NCBI GenBank assembly: GCA_017610005.1
Contig: JAFCCU010000010.1
Span: 1-64,000 of the forward strand
DNA length: 64,000 nucleotides
Source of the DNA: Candidatus Woesearchaeota archaeon
GTDB taxonomy: Archaea; Nanobdellota; Nanobdellia; Woesearchaeales; B29-G15
Reading direction: 5' to 3'
Shown here: piece after piece, positions 7,448 through 17,900 of the stretch
Numbering within the stretch: position 1 is the first letter of the stretch
Layout: each line of letters opens with the position of its first letter
Notes under the pieces: generated by a model
The model's database searches: none
What the model was told of the DNA's origin: nothing
Seen by the model: only the letters and a program-made list of their open reading frames with translations
Made by a program: the position numbers and the translations under genes

Positions 7448-9155
7448 TCAAAATTACAATTGTAGCCATTGTGATAAACCAGGTTAATAACCCCATAATT
7501 TCTGTGCTAAAAAATGGCAATGGTTGATTGTAAAAAACTACTTTATTAAATGCTGTTAATACATACCTTCCAGGCAGTCTTAGTGCGATAAATGCAGTAA
7601 ATTTAGTCATTCTTTCAATTGGCAAATAGAACCCTGAGAGGAAGATTAAGTATACTAGGAAGAATGTACAAATAAGGAGAGTGATTGACTCTTTTTTAAC
7701 TAAATAGGCTAAGGCCATTCCCATTAAAGTAAAAGTGGATGTTAGTAATGTTAGTAAAATTAAAACAATAATAACGTGCTGAGCTATAGGTAATTGAAAT
7801 AAAAGATCCCCAACAAATAAAATGCAGATGATTGGAACTAACATAATAACTATTGATGAAGAAAAAATTGAAAGTATTTCAGGTAAAAAAATTCCTTTTA
7901 ATAATCTTGTTCTCGTAAACGCAGGAGAGTTAATATGTTGTAGGCACATAAAACTTGAAATTAAAAGGGCCAAGAAAAGTACAATTAATAGTAAGATTGC
8001 AGGATAAAGGGTTTGGAGACTGATTAAATTTAATCCTTTAATTACATCTCCTGCATCAATTTCCTCTGGAACATTCGTGGACTTGACTTCTGGAATATAA
8101 GTGGGAATGTTATACAACACTACTGGGTTTACTAAAAGTTCAGCACTAACCCCTGTTAGGGAATCAAACTTTCCTAAGATAATATTTAATTCATCAATAC
8201 TTGAACCAATATCTCCCTTATACCCTATAAGATCTTGTTTCATAGAATTAACATTCTCTGTTTGCTCTTCAATTTCATCTACATATTCCCAACCATCTTT
8301 ACTTGTCCTTTCATATTCAGTAATTCGGTATTCAATTTTATTTATTGAAGAGTCAAATCTATCTGAGTAATGTTCCATTTGATTTGAAGCCATATCGTTG
8401 TATTGTCTAATCTGGGTGGGGTAATATGATGAATTGTAAATTGTTTCAATTGAATTGGCATACCCTTCAACTTGTCTAAAAGAGTATTGCATTTGGCTAA
8501 CTGTATTTCTTTTATCAGTTACTAAAGACTGTTTTTCACTTTTTATTGTTTTAATATCATCATCCATCCCCGAGAGGCTGGATGACAAGTAGTTTTTTGC
8601 TTCTTCCAAGTCTCTTGCTGCATTAATTGCATCTCCAATGTAACTGTCAATATTTCTTTTTGCATCATTTAAATTAGATTTAAACTCTCGAATTTGGCCT
8701 AGAGATTGAGAGAATTCAACAAGAAAACTTGAAGCAATTTCTTTTGATTTTGCTTTTTGTAAAAGGTCAATTGTACTCTTTATTCTTTCAATAACTTCCC
8801 AAATAATTGGTTCTCTTGTATTATCATAGATGACTTCAATTTTAATTGTTTCACCTATGTTTTCAATAATTAAGCATACATATTCATTATAATTTTTTAA
8901 AGAGTTTTTACAAATTTCAACTCCATCATACTTTGTTAATGAAAGATAGGAAAAATACTCCTCTCCAAGCCCCTCCATATCTAATATGTCTCCATTTTCA
9001 ATATAACCAATTGGAATTTGGGTTAAACCATCTGGATTAAATGCAAGAAAAATTAAGGAAATTAAAATCAACGGAAAGACCATTAGCAGTATGACATACT
9101 TGTAATTACGCATAAATCCTTTTAGATTTGCTTGGATTAGGGGAATTGTTTTCAT
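7425..9155 (-). CDS. ABC-2 type transporter permease with extracellular coiled coil
   Basis: The 576-residue protein has one TM helix near residues 18-40 and a long extracytoplasmic segment (about 40-360) rich in heptad-like helices. Five or six TM helices occupy about residues 380-575. This is the ABC-2/YhgE-Pip-like topology of exporters. The ATG overlaps the stop of the ABC ATPase by 4 nt. That ATPase is now split by an insertion, so the exporter may be inactive unless another ATPase serves it. It is the last gene of the long surface-protein run. Confidence 0.85.
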   Translation of the reverse strand: MKTIPLIQANLKGFMRNYKYVILLMVFPLILISLIFLAFNPDGLTQIPIGYIENGDILDMEGLGEEYFSYLSLTKYDGVEICKNSLKNYNEYVCLIIENIGETIKIEVIYDNTREPIIWEVIERIKSTIDLLQKAKSKEIASSFLVEFSQSLGQIREFKSNLNDAKRNIDSYIGDAINAARDLEEAKNYLSSSLSGMDDDIKTIKSEKQSLVTDKRNTVSQMQYSFRQVEGYANSIETIYNSSYYPTQIRQYNDMASNQMEHYSDRFDSSINKIEYRITEYERTSKDGWEYVDEIEEQTENVNSMKQDLIGYKGDIGSSIDELNIILGKFDSLTGVSAELLVNPVVLYNIPTYIPEVKSTNVPEEIDAGDVIKGLNLISLQTLYPAILLLIVLFLALLISSFMCLQHINSPAFTRTRLLKGIFLPEILSIFSSSIVIMLVPIICILFVGDLLFQLPIAQHVIIVLILLTLLTSTFTLMGMALAYLVKKESITLLICTFFLVYLIFLSGFYLPIERMTKFTAFIALRLPGRYVLTAFNKVVFYNQPLPFFSTEIMGLLTWFITMATIVILIKFLRRD

Positions 9156-10040
9156 TCTGACCTCATATCCCCCAAAAACATTTTTTCTAGTGCTGATTCA
9201 AGTGAAATTTCATGTTTACTAAATAATAATTCTTGAATCTCAGAAGTGTTGTAAAATTTGCTTTTTTCAACTAAACCCATTTTATTACAATTATGTTGAA
9301 CATCGCTTAGCAAGTGGCTTGAAAGAATAATTATTCTTCCTTGACCTGCAAGATCTTTAATTAACTCCCAAATAAATTTTTGCAATGAAATATCAAGCCC
9401 TGCAAATGGTTCATCTAGTAGAATTATGCTTGGACTAGCCATCAAAGTTGCGGCAATGTCTGCTCTTTTTTGCATTCCTCCTGAAAGTTCTACAATTTTT
9501 TTGTTTCTAGCTTTTTCTAAATCCAGTCTATGCAATAACTGTTGAATATTCTCATCAATATCTCTTCTTGGAAGCTTTACGAGTTTTCCAAAGGTTACAA
9601 GATTTTCTTGTAGAGTTAAAAATGGGAAAAGAGAATTTCCTTGGGGGGAATAACCAATTAAATTTTTAATGATAGTTAATTTGTTATCTTTATAGGCTTT
9701 TATTGTTCCCCTATTTATTTTTAAACAAAAGAATTCCACCCTTCTATTGGAGGGAGGTCTAGGTGGAATTCTGTGTGCTCAAAAATTACCCATGATTGGT
9801 GGAATTCTGAGCATCAAAAACCACTCAACAGCGAGCAAGCTTTTCAACATGCTACCAGTGTATTCACTGGTGGTTTTTGACAAAGCCAATTATTGTTTTA
9901 AGGACTGTTGATTTGCCAGAACCAGATCTTCCAACAAGCCCCATGATATCTCCACTTCGCAAGTCAAAGTCAATGCTGTTCACACTAAACTTGCCTTGGC
10001 TTGAAGTCACCTCTTTTGCTATAAGCCTTACATCAATCAC
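9152..10040 (-). pseudogene. ABC transporter ATP-binding protein, interrupted by a 150-bp element
   Basis: Two frames encode the two parts of one ABC ATPase. The N-terminal piece (to the stop at 9864) carries Walker A GRSGSGKST. The C-terminal piece (9739 to 9152) carries the Q-loop region, the signature LSGGMQKR, Walker B IILLDEPFAG and the H-loop SSH. The two are in different frames. Removing exactly 154 nt (element plus one copy of AAAG) restores a continuous frame of 244 codons, a normal ABC ATPase length. The start chosen is the GTG at 10040, which overlaps the trm1 stop (GTGA); a TTG at 10061 is the other option. The best reading is a recently disrupted gene. Confidence 0.85.
9732..9881. 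mobile_element. 150-bp palindromic insertion (PATE/MITE-like) in the ABC ATPase gene
   Basis: The insert is flanked by AAAG (9728-9731 and 9882-9885). A 10-bp palindrome stem lies at its left end: GAATTCCACC at 9731-9740 with GGTGGAATTC at 9762-9771. The right end has a 6-bp stem, CCAGTG/CACTGG, at 9855-9870. Longer internal inverted repeats are TCAAAAACCAC/GTGGTTTTTGA (9814-9824 and 9870-9880) and TGCTCA/TGAGCA. It has no coding capacity. Hairpins at both ends and the AAAG flank suggest a non-autonomous relative of IS200/IS605 elements; a MITE with 4-bp target duplication is the alternative. Confidence 0.75.
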
Positions 10041-11272
10041 GGTTTGAAAAGTTTTTTCCAAGGAGGATTTTTATTTACAATAAATCCTTCTGGAGTAATA
10101 TGAGTTTTTCCTGCTTTGAATCCTTTTTTATTTAGTTTTTCAATTAGCTCTTTTTTCTTTGGTAATGAACTTAATTTTAACATTCTCCCCAAAAAACCAA
10201 GATCATGAATACCTATCCCCCCTACTCTTGCTTCCTCAAGAATTGTTTCAAGGAAAATTTTATGTTCTGAAATCTTAATCATATTTTTTACAAGAGTCTT
10301 ATCCCATAAACTACCAAGCCACAAGGGACCTGCAGCATCTAGTTTGGTTTTACAAGTGCATTTTTCTGGCACTTCCCCAGAATACCTTTTCAAACATTTC
10401 TTGCATCCAGCTAAAAATCCATATTGCTTTAACAATTTGTCTGCTCCAGTCTTTGATTTTTTACAGGAGAAAAATATTCTATAATAATGATCTTTATAGT
10501 ATGAAAAAATAGGTGTTAATGCTTTTTCATATTGCACACCAATCAATTGTACTTTTCTAATTAATATTCTAATCCCAGTTTCATGCATAAATTCATTTCT
10601 AACAGGTGTTGCCCAGTATTTTCTTTTGCACGCATTTGGATATGTCCCTGCAAGAGGTGCTGTGTCAGTTGCAGTAACTGCAATAATTCCATTTCGAGCT
10701 AATCTTTTTACAGCAGCATCTAAAAATGGATTGGGAGAACCAAACGGATCAATGTCAATAAAACTAAAGCCCTTCGATTTAAGTAAAAACTCATTTGCAT
10801 CAAGACAAGTTAGTCTGAAGTTTGAAGTTTGAAGTCCAAAGTCAATACTTCTTACTTCCGACTTCAGACTTCCGACTTCCGACTTCCTACTTCCTACTTC
10901 CGACTTCCTACTTCCTACTTCCGACTTCCTACTTCCTACTTCAGACTTCCTACTTCCGACTTCAGACTTTAGACTTTTGACTTTAGACTTAATCTTGTTT
11001 TTTTTGAGGTTTTTTTTGATTATTTTTACTGCGTCAACTGAATAATCATTGAAGTGAACTTCTACATCTTTGTTAACTTCTTTTAGGATTCTAATCCCTC
11101 TGATACCCGATGCTGAGAGAGGTAAACCTGCAATGAATTTTTCATTAGGTGAGGCATTTAAAATATCAATTGTAATATCTCTATTAAATTTCATTAAGGG
11201 ATTGTAAAATACACCCATTGCTTTACTTATCTTTCCGGTTCCAGCATCAAATTCAATAGATTTTTCTTTCAT
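10037..11272 (-). CDS. trm1: tRNA (guanine26-N2)-dimethyltransferase Trm1, with an in-frame repeat insert
   Basis: The 411-residue protein matches Trm1, which methylates G26 of tRNA using SAM. The N-terminus has FYNPLMKFNRD and LSASGIRGIR, the catalytic region has DPFGSP at 175-180 and TDTAPLAGTYP, and a C-terminal zinc site is formed by CKKC and CTC. Residues of about 99-154 are not Trm1. They are the heptanucleotide repeat read as a KSEVGSR heptapeptide, inserted in the SAM-binding half between a Lys-rich helix and LDANEF. The gene may still work if the insert is a surface loop. It follows the upstream gene by 1 nt and overlaps the next by 4 nt, in an operon of unrelated surface proteins. 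Confidence 0.93.
   Translation of the reverse strand: MKEKSIEFDAGTGKISKAMGVFYNPLMKFNRDITIDILNASPNEKFIAGLPLSASGIRGIRILKEVNKDVEVHFNDYSVDAVKIIKKNLKKNKIKSKVKSLKSEVGSRKSEVGSRKSEVGSRKSEVGSRKSEVGSLKSEVRSIDFGLQTSNFRLTCLDANEFLLKSKGFSFIDIDPFGSPNPFLDAAVKRLARNGIIAVTATDTAPLAGTYPNACKRKYWATPVRNEFMHETGIRILIRKVQLIGVQYEKALTPIFSYYKDHYYRIFFSCKKSKTGADKLLKQYGFLAGCKKCLKRYSGEVPEKCTCKTKLDAAGPLWLGSLWDKTLVKNMIKISEHKIFLETILEEARVGGIGIHDLGFLGRMLKLSSLPKKKELIEKLNKKGFKAGKTHITPEGFIVNKNPPWKKLFKP
10811..10990. repeat. heptamer repeat tract inside trm1
   Basis: 7-bp units (CGACTTC, CTACTTC, CAGACTT on the plus strand) lie within the coding sequence. Read on the coding strand, the units are GGAAGTC/GGAAGTA, which avoid the TGA stop that the common GAAGTCT unit would create. 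Confidence 0.9.
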
Positions 11273-11273
11273 T

Positions 11274-12452
11274 TTACCAGCCTGTCCTCGATTTTACAAT
11301 ATTTCTTACTAGAAGAATAATTACTATCAACATAATAATGTAGATTGGCCAAATGTAGAAATTAGGCTTTTTAGTTTTTTCAGGTTTTACATTGATAATT
11401 GCGCCCTTCTCAAAAGTTATTTTTTTATTGTAATGGCCTACAACACTTACTTCATACCTTCCTGGTTCAATTGGTGTGAAAAATTGTTTAAACTCTTGGG
11501 TCTCTCCCTTTAATACTTGCAAGGTTTCTGTTTCTATTGTTTTGAACACTTTGTCATTTTTACTTATAACTATTTTTAAGACACAGTCAACTGCTCTTTC
11601 TCCTGTATTTTTAAATACTCCAATTATTGGAACAATGTCTCCAACATAAACCCAGGGCTCTGTATTAACTGCAACTAGCTCTCCTTTATCAGAAATTCCT
11701 CCAGGGCTTAAGATATCAAACGTTTTCTTTTGGGAAAAACCACACTCTGGGACTCTTACAGAGACAAAATATTGTCCTGGTGGGAGGTCATTAGTAATTG
11801 AGTAATAAATGCGCTCTTGCATTGTGGGATAAATTGATTGGTCTTCCATTTGACTTGTAAGAAGTATTTTTTCTTGTAGTTGGTCCCAAATAAAGACTTC
11901 AAAAAGGGGGGACAAAATTGTATTTCCATCATTTGATATTGTTGCATATAAATCAAGAGGATACCCAGTTTCTGAATCTCTTAATTCTAGTCCCCCCACA
12001 TAACAACTTCTTATTTCATTACCAGTTACTTCAACTGTTATTTTAACAGTTATGTCTGCTTTAATTGCAGTTCCAAATTGACTCCCTGCAAGGTCAGCTA
12101 ATTTTTGAGTTCTAACATGCATTTCCATTGAATAATTTCCATTTTCAGCATTTAGCGGTGGCTCGATTATTACATCTACTTCAAATGGGGCGTCTTTTGC
12201 AATGGTGAAATTAGTTATCTCTTCAGAGAATCTTATCCAAGAAGCTAGTTCTCCCTCATATCTAATAGCAGTTATTACTGGCTCAACCTTGGAAGTTGAA
12301 ATTGTGAGCTTCCTGTGGGCAAATCCCCCTTTTAAGACTTCTTCAAATCTGATAACTCCCGGCGATACACCTAATGAGATGTCTGCCACTACTAGATTTG
12401 TCATTAAAAATAAATATAAAAATGCTATAAAAAATATGGTTATTTGTTTCAT
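11274..12452 (-). CDS. secreted beta-sandwich protein with C-terminal membrane anchor
   Basis: The 392-residue protein starts with a clear signal sequence and ends in a TM helix (about 365-385) with a short basic tail. The exterior part reads as about three Ig/NEW3-like beta-sandwich domains: one near the PGVIRFEEVLKGG motif, one around VTGNEIRSCYVGGLELRD, and one ending PGRYEVSVVGHY. The ATG overlaps the stop of the 575-residue protein by 4 nt, and its stop is 1 nt from trm1. A structural or anchoring partner for the giant protein is a reasonable inference from operon position. Confidence 0.8.
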   Translation of the reverse strand: MKQITIFFIAFLYLFLMTNLVVADISLGVSPGVIRFEEVLKGGFAHRKLTISTSKVEPVITAIRYEGELASWIRFSEEITNFTIAKDAPFEVDVIIEPPLNAENGNYSMEMHVRTQKLADLAGSQFGTAIKADITVKITVEVTGNEIRSCYVGGLELRDSETGYPLDLYATISNDGNTILSPLFEVFIWDQLQEKILLTSQMEDQSIYPTMQERIYYSITNDLPPGQYFVSVRVPECGFSQKKTFDILSPGGISDKGELVAVNTEPWVYVGDIVPIIGVFKNTGERAVDCVLKIVISKNDKVFKTIETETLQVLKGETQEFKQFFTPIEPGRYEVSVVGHYNKKITFEKGAIINVKPEKTKKPNFYIWPIYIIMLIVIILLVRNIVKSRTGW

Positions 12453-14176
12453 TCTACCACCACTGAAAATATTATTGTTCCATTACACGTTCCGCCAAGA
12501 CCGAATCCTGGATTAATTCTCCAGTATAAACTATCTTGGCTTGTTGTTCCTGTGCTTTTTGAGATTGTTAGCACTTTTGCAAAATCATCTGATAAGTTTC
12601 TCATTTCTGTATATTCTGCCCCAATTGTTGAATTAAATTTTTGAGCGTTTACACTAATATTCCCTCGTTCACAAATCATGCTTAGGTTATCTGCATCATA
12701 TTCTCCATAACCCCTTACAGAGATATTAATATTTACATTTCCTTGATTCTCAATAATTGTTTCTTTTTCATCTGAAATTTGATTTGGGATAAGGACCCCA
12801 TAATCTAGTTCGGTTGGAAGAGAGATTGCATAAAGCTCACTTACATTAGTGTCAATTGTTGAGGTGTTTACATGATACTCGGCATCAGTAATAGAAACAT
12901 TACATTGCCATTCTCCTGCTGGAGCAAAATAAGTAATGTTAAAAATACAATTGAAATCAAGGTCATTTCCAATACCATTACTTGTAGTGCAGTCAATAAA
13001 ATAATGGGAATTGTTATCATCTGAATCATCGGCAGAAAATCCCCCATTTAGGTAATATAAGGTTGCATTAACGCTTGAAATATCTGTAAACCCATTTTCA
13101 TCAGTTACAGTTCCATTGCAGGATAATTCTTTATTTGATCCTGTGAGTAAATTCACTTGGTTATCAATTTGTATAAGGGATACATATGGATAATGCACAG
13201 CAACACTTAAATTATATCTGCCAGCTGTTCCAGTACTCCCAGCAGTACAGTTAATAGTCCAATTATAACCTCCATTTGTTAGGGTTGTTGCAAGCGTATA
13301 TTCTGTGTCTGCAGTTGGAGTGTCTGTATGATTCTTATAAATTCCATTTACAAATAGTGTACAATTTGTGGCAGGGGAATCATTGCTGTAATTATAAACA
13401 AAAAATATTTCATTTGAGGAAATGTTTTGAGTATTATTTTGTGGTGCTACAATATATAATGTAGGCACTCCCGTGGCATTTACTAAAATATTTGAAGCTG
13501 TATCCATTGTTAGATCATCTAAAATCCTCCAATCAGTATCACAAGTTGCATTAACAGACATCTTACTTGATCCATTTGCAAGCGCAGTAAAATTCCAAGT
13601 CTCTATAAAAGTGCTCCCATAAGTTAAAGTAGAATAATTGTGAGTTAATGTTTCTCCTGCTCTTAATGCTAAAACACTTGAATTAAAACTAATTGCAAAA
13701 GTACAATTCTCTGCATTTATTCCTCCCATAACGTTTATTGTAACATTAAAATCAAAGTTATTTGTTACATTAAATAGGGTATCATTTTCTGGATAAGTTA
13801 TACTTAAATTAATTTCTGGAGGCCTAGTTTTATTAAGATATAAATCTAAGGTCATGCTCCCGGATAATGATACGTTTTGTTCTGCAAATGCAGTTTTATT
13901 CCAAGCAAGTATATGGGCATCATCACCTTCATTACCTTCTAATCTTACTGAGTAATATCCAGATTTGCCTGTAGCAGGAGAAGACGTTACATCTTTAAAA
14001 TAAAATGTTGAATTTGTGTTATTAACAGAGTAAGAAGTGCCCAATGGGACTTGGGTTCCTTCATTATGGTATATGTAGCCTGAAATACTTTTTGGTGTTG
14101 GGGGTGCGGCAATAGCTAAAGCTACTACAAGGAAAAATAATATACACATTCCGATTATCTTTTCTTGAATACCCAT
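12449..14176 (-). CDS. secreted sequon-rich protein with carboxypeptidase-regulatory-like and Ig-like domains
   Basis: The 575-residue protein has a signal sequence, then a domain (about 30-120) with GYIYHNEG and GKSGYYSVRLEGNEGDD. That domain is clearly related to the one in the neighbouring protein at 14155-14955. Ig-like units with many N-x-S/T sequons follow. There is no C-terminal TM helix, so it is probably secreted or held by partners. As drawn it overlaps the previous gene by 22 nt; a second in-frame ATG at 14149 would leave a small gap instead. Function unknown. Confidence 0.8.
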   Translation of the reverse strand: MGIQEKIIGMCILFFLVVALAIAAPPTPKSISGYIYHNEGTQVPLGTSYSVNNTNSTFYFKDVTSSPATGKSGYYSVRLEGNEGDDAHILAWNKTAFAEQNVSLSGSMTLDLYLNKTRPPEINLSITYPENDTLFNVTNNFDFNVTINVMGGINAENCTFAISFNSSVLALRAGETLTHNYSTLTYGSTFIETWNFTALANGSSKMSVNATCDTDWRILDDLTMDTASNILVNATGVPTLYIVAPQNNTQNISSNEIFFVYNYSNDSPATNCTLFVNGIYKNHTDTPTADTEYTLATTLTNGGYNWTINCTAGSTGTAGRYNLSVAVHYPYVSLIQIDNQVNLLTGSNKELSCNGTVTDENGFTDISSVNATLYYLNGGFSADDSDDNNSHYFIDCTTSNGIGNDLDFNCIFNITYFAPAGEWQCNVSITDAEYHVNTSTIDTNVSELYAISLPTELDYGVLIPNQISDEKETIIENQGNVNINISVRGYGEYDADNLSMICERGNISVNAQKFNSTIGAEYTEMRNLSDDFAKVLTISKSTGTTSQDSLYWRINPGFGLGGTCNGTIIFSVVVE

Positions 14177-14955
14177 ATTGTTATTCCAAATGTTACAACC
14201 ATTGTTGATGCCAAGGAAATTAATAAATAAAATGAAAGTGAAAAAGGCAGTTTAATATTGTGAACTGTAAGATCTGCTGCAATAATTTCTCTTTTTTCTT
14301 TTCCATAACTTATTACTAATTGGTCCCCAGGCATACCTTCTATTTGCCCGTAATAATTAATTCCTTTGATTACAATATCTTTTGTACTTTTTCCGTTTGC
14401 TTTATTTGTTATTGTTACTTCTTTAACCCCTCTGGATATTTCGCCAACTATACTTAATGTGTTAAGGAATTTTGGTGAAGGAGTGTTATGCATTTCTTGC
14501 ATTTTCTCTGAAATGATGTATTCTTTTTCACCAGTTAAAGACTCTTCAAATTCAAAACGGTTGGGAGAAGATATCTCTGCTGCCACCTCGGTTGGGGAAG
14601 AAACGATTGTTGGGGGGTAGTGACTTAATAGAAAGTTAACTGCATGCATGGACCCATTTAGCGCAATGGTTCTAGAACCATTTTGCGTAGCTGTCCATGA
14701 AATAATCTCTATTAAGTCGCCGTCGTTTCCTGTTATAGCAGCAGAGAATCTCCCAGAATGAGTATGACTACCGGTTGTGCCATTAATGCACCATCCAGTT
14801 TCTAGATTACATAATGAAAATTCTGTGCCAAAAGCACACTCTGTTATTCCCTCACTCTCAAAAATAATTCCATCAATACCTGCAGGAACAGGTATTGCTT
14901 TTACAAATCCTGCAAATAGTAAAATCATAGCAATAAAAATAATTTTAAATTTCAT
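14155..14955 (-). CDS. membrane-anchored surface protein, paralogous domain to its neighbour
   Basis: The start taken is the ATG at 14955, where MKFKIIFIAMILLFAG gives a good signal sequence and the ATG overlaps the giant protein's stop (ATGA). An upstream in-frame ATG at 14976 is less likely. The domain at about 20-110 parallels that of the 575-residue neighbour (IFESEG, SGRFSAAITGNDGDL). A membrane-proximal beta domain and a C-terminal TM helix near residues 240-262 with a KKR tail follow. It is likely a surface component or anchor for the giant protein. Confidence 0.8.
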   Translation of the reverse strand: MKFKIIFIAMILLFAGFVKAIPVPAGIDGIIFESEGITECAFGTEFSLCNLETGWCINGTTGSHTHSGRFSAAITGNDGDLIEIISWTATQNGSRTIALNGSMHAVNFLLSHYPPTIVSSPTEVAAEISSPNRFEFEESLTGEKEYIISEKMQEMHNTPSPKFLNTLSIVGEISRGVKEVTITNKANGKSTKDIVIKGINYYGQIEGMPGDQLVISYGKEKREIIAADLTVHNIKLPFSLSFYLLISLASTMVVTFGITIWVFKKR

Positions 14956-17900
14956 TTGTTTGCATCCACGTTCCACGTGGCCCCCTCTGATAAACCCATA
15001 TAATAACCATAAGTTGGTTCAAGACTTGTCAATTCAACAGTATTTCCTGCTGGGTACCAACCCCATTCTGAGAAGTGATTTGTTAGTTCAAAAGAATCAT
15101 TTTTGTAAACATATATTTGAGTAATTGCATCTTTTGGGGAGACATTAACTGGATAACTTGGAGGATCAGATCCTGCTGGCAAGGTTGCTTCTTGGATGCT
15201 CCCCCAGTCAACAACATTCCATTCATCATCTAGAGAAATTGTATAGTTATTAGTTATCACTTCTCCAACAAACATTAATACCCCAGTTTCATTTGTTTCA
15301 ATCCAATAGCCATAGTCAACAGTTGCCTCAGTGAAATCTTCTGAACCAGTTGCTTGTGTCCAGCCGTTTTCATCATAATCTACTTTTTGATATACATCTG
15401 AGAATGCAGCATATCTGTAAATTGTTAAAAAGATGTTTTGATTTTGATAGATTTTAAATGGATTTGGGGAGGTTGCAAATGCTCCAAGTGTTTTATGAGT
15501 TAAATTAAGTGGTGTTCCAACTAAATTCCAACCATCATGCAAGTAGCGCTCCATTTTACCAACAGTAATTTCTGTTGTAACATTTGCATCACCCCTAGCG
15601 GCATTAACTTTGTAGTATCTGGCGCTTTTATTTTCAGAAGTTGGATCAGTCCAATTAAGAAACGTTGTTGTTGCATTGGCCGTTTCTGAAAATCCATTGC
15701 TATAATCTTCAGTTATAAAAATACTATAGTTTGTTGCCCCTTCCACTTCACTCCAATTAAGCATTACTTTTTCTCCTGTTGAATCAATTAATGCCATAAA
15801 TGTTTCTGGCACAACAATCACAGTTAGATTTTGAGTAATACTAGTATTAACATTTCCTGAGCGATCCTCACAGGTTATATTCCAATAGTTATAGCCCCCT
15901 GTTAGGCTTGTTCCAAGAGAATCACCAGTGTTGCCATGAAGCACAGTAATATTATCTTCAGTTATTGCTCCATTAATTGTTACATTGCAGGTAATATTTC
16001 CTCCGGAGTTATCTGTTGGAATGAATGTGAAATTTAGAGAAGTATTAGTTGTGTTGTAATTATTTGCAGGAGTAATTAAATTTATACTTGGACCAGATGT
16101 ATCAATATTAATCTCAAAACTTTTTGACATATTAGAGTTATTATAGTAATCTGAACAGTTTACACTCCAGTTGTACTTTCCACCTTGCCACTTGGTAACT
16201 GAAAAATTATTTGTTTGTTTATAAGTAACTGATCCTTTTGTCTGATTGAAATTTCCGTCAATGAAAAGAGAGCAGTTCTTTATGTGCTGGCTATTATCAT
16301 AAGGCACAAAAAATAAGGTAACATTTTCATTATCCCATGTTTCATTACCTGGTGCAGTTAAATTAATCCAGGGCGCGGTAACGTCAAGTGTAACATCAAA
16401 TTCAGTTACATTATAACCATTGTAATAGTTCTCATTTTTAACTAGAGAAATCATTGTATAATTCCCAACACTTAAGTTCCAAGTGGAGAGAGTAAATATT
16501 ATCCCACCATCCAATCCTGTTTGCCCTGTTGTCCAATTAAGTTGAGTTTCTTCAGTTCCAAGTTCAGATACTGATATCCCTTCTGTATAACCAAATACCT
16601 TGAGATTATCCCAACTTCCCATAAATTGCCAGCCACCAAAACCAAACCCTCCTGTGCCAGTTATTGGAGAGGTATCATTTGCAACCATTATTAAATTAGT
16701 ATTTGCATAAGCTCTCAAATTAGTTTGGCCAGCTTCATCAAATATCTCAAGTCTTAATGTGTGCCAGACATCTTTAGTCGAGTCTTTTGCAGAGGTATTA
16801 AGACTTGTTGCGCTTCCACCATTAACTCTATAAAGTTCTGAATCAAGGATGTTTGTTGAATATTTAAAGTAATAAAATGTGTCTCCCGTCATCTTACCGG
16901 CTAGTTCCATTGTACCAAGAGGAGACACCCAATCATCAATGTACATGTCAGCTTCTATAACTAAGTCTTGAATTACTGTATCATTAATTCTTAGAGATTT
17001 ACCTTCACCGGCAGTTGCAACATAGTCTACCCAATCACTTCCCGCATTATAGCTTAATGCGCTGTCATCTTCATCAGGATCACTAAATGCTTTGGTTTCA
17101 TTATAATTACTTAATGTGTTAGTTGAGAAATCATCATACCACAAATATACTTTTGATTCATTTTCCGGAGCAGCACTTGCTGAATCATATCCATAATAAA
17201 TCCAATAATTAACATCAGCAATGCTATCATTTAGTACATTTGGAGTTTTGATTGTAACAAGCGTACTTGCTGTATTAAAATTTGCAACAAGTCTGTCAAG
17301 TTCTACCCATTTATTTGTGACATTATTAAAGTAGGCAACTCTAAAATCATTACCATTTGACAAGGCCTTTCCACCAGAAACTAATGCATCAGTATCAATT
17401 GTAAAGTTAATTGTATAATTCGCATTTATATCTCTCCAGGAATTTGTAACACTTAATGCTTGTCTATACTGGTAATAGGGGTTCCACCATGGAATGCTTG
17501 CGGAATTGTTGATTATTGAGATGTTTACCTGTGCATCAATGTCTTGCCCAAGATCATCACTTATGTTAATTATAACTGTTAAATTTTCTCCCCTTTCTGG
17601 CGCAAGGGTGTTTAGGACCATTTGGTCATTTAATGCAGTTGTTTCATATACTGAAAAATTCCTTTGGATTGTTATGTTATAATTATTATACTCTGAAGAA
17701 TTATCATAACATTCTACTTTCCAAGAATAATTTCCGTCTGCAACATTATACACATTAAATGTTTGAGTTATATCTTTGGTAGGAAATTCTTGAGTTTTGT
17801 TAATTGTATTATTGATGTATAATGAGCAATTTTTAATTTCCGATAAACTATCATGAACAATGTATTTAAATGCTAAATTTGTTGTAGTAAATACATAATA

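Noticed and set aside
9732-9881. Archaeal intron removed by bulge-helix-bulge splicing
   Set aside because: Parts of the ends can pair, but I could not find the two 3-nt bulges separated by a 4-bp helix. The AAAG flank fits insertion better. RNA reads would settle it.
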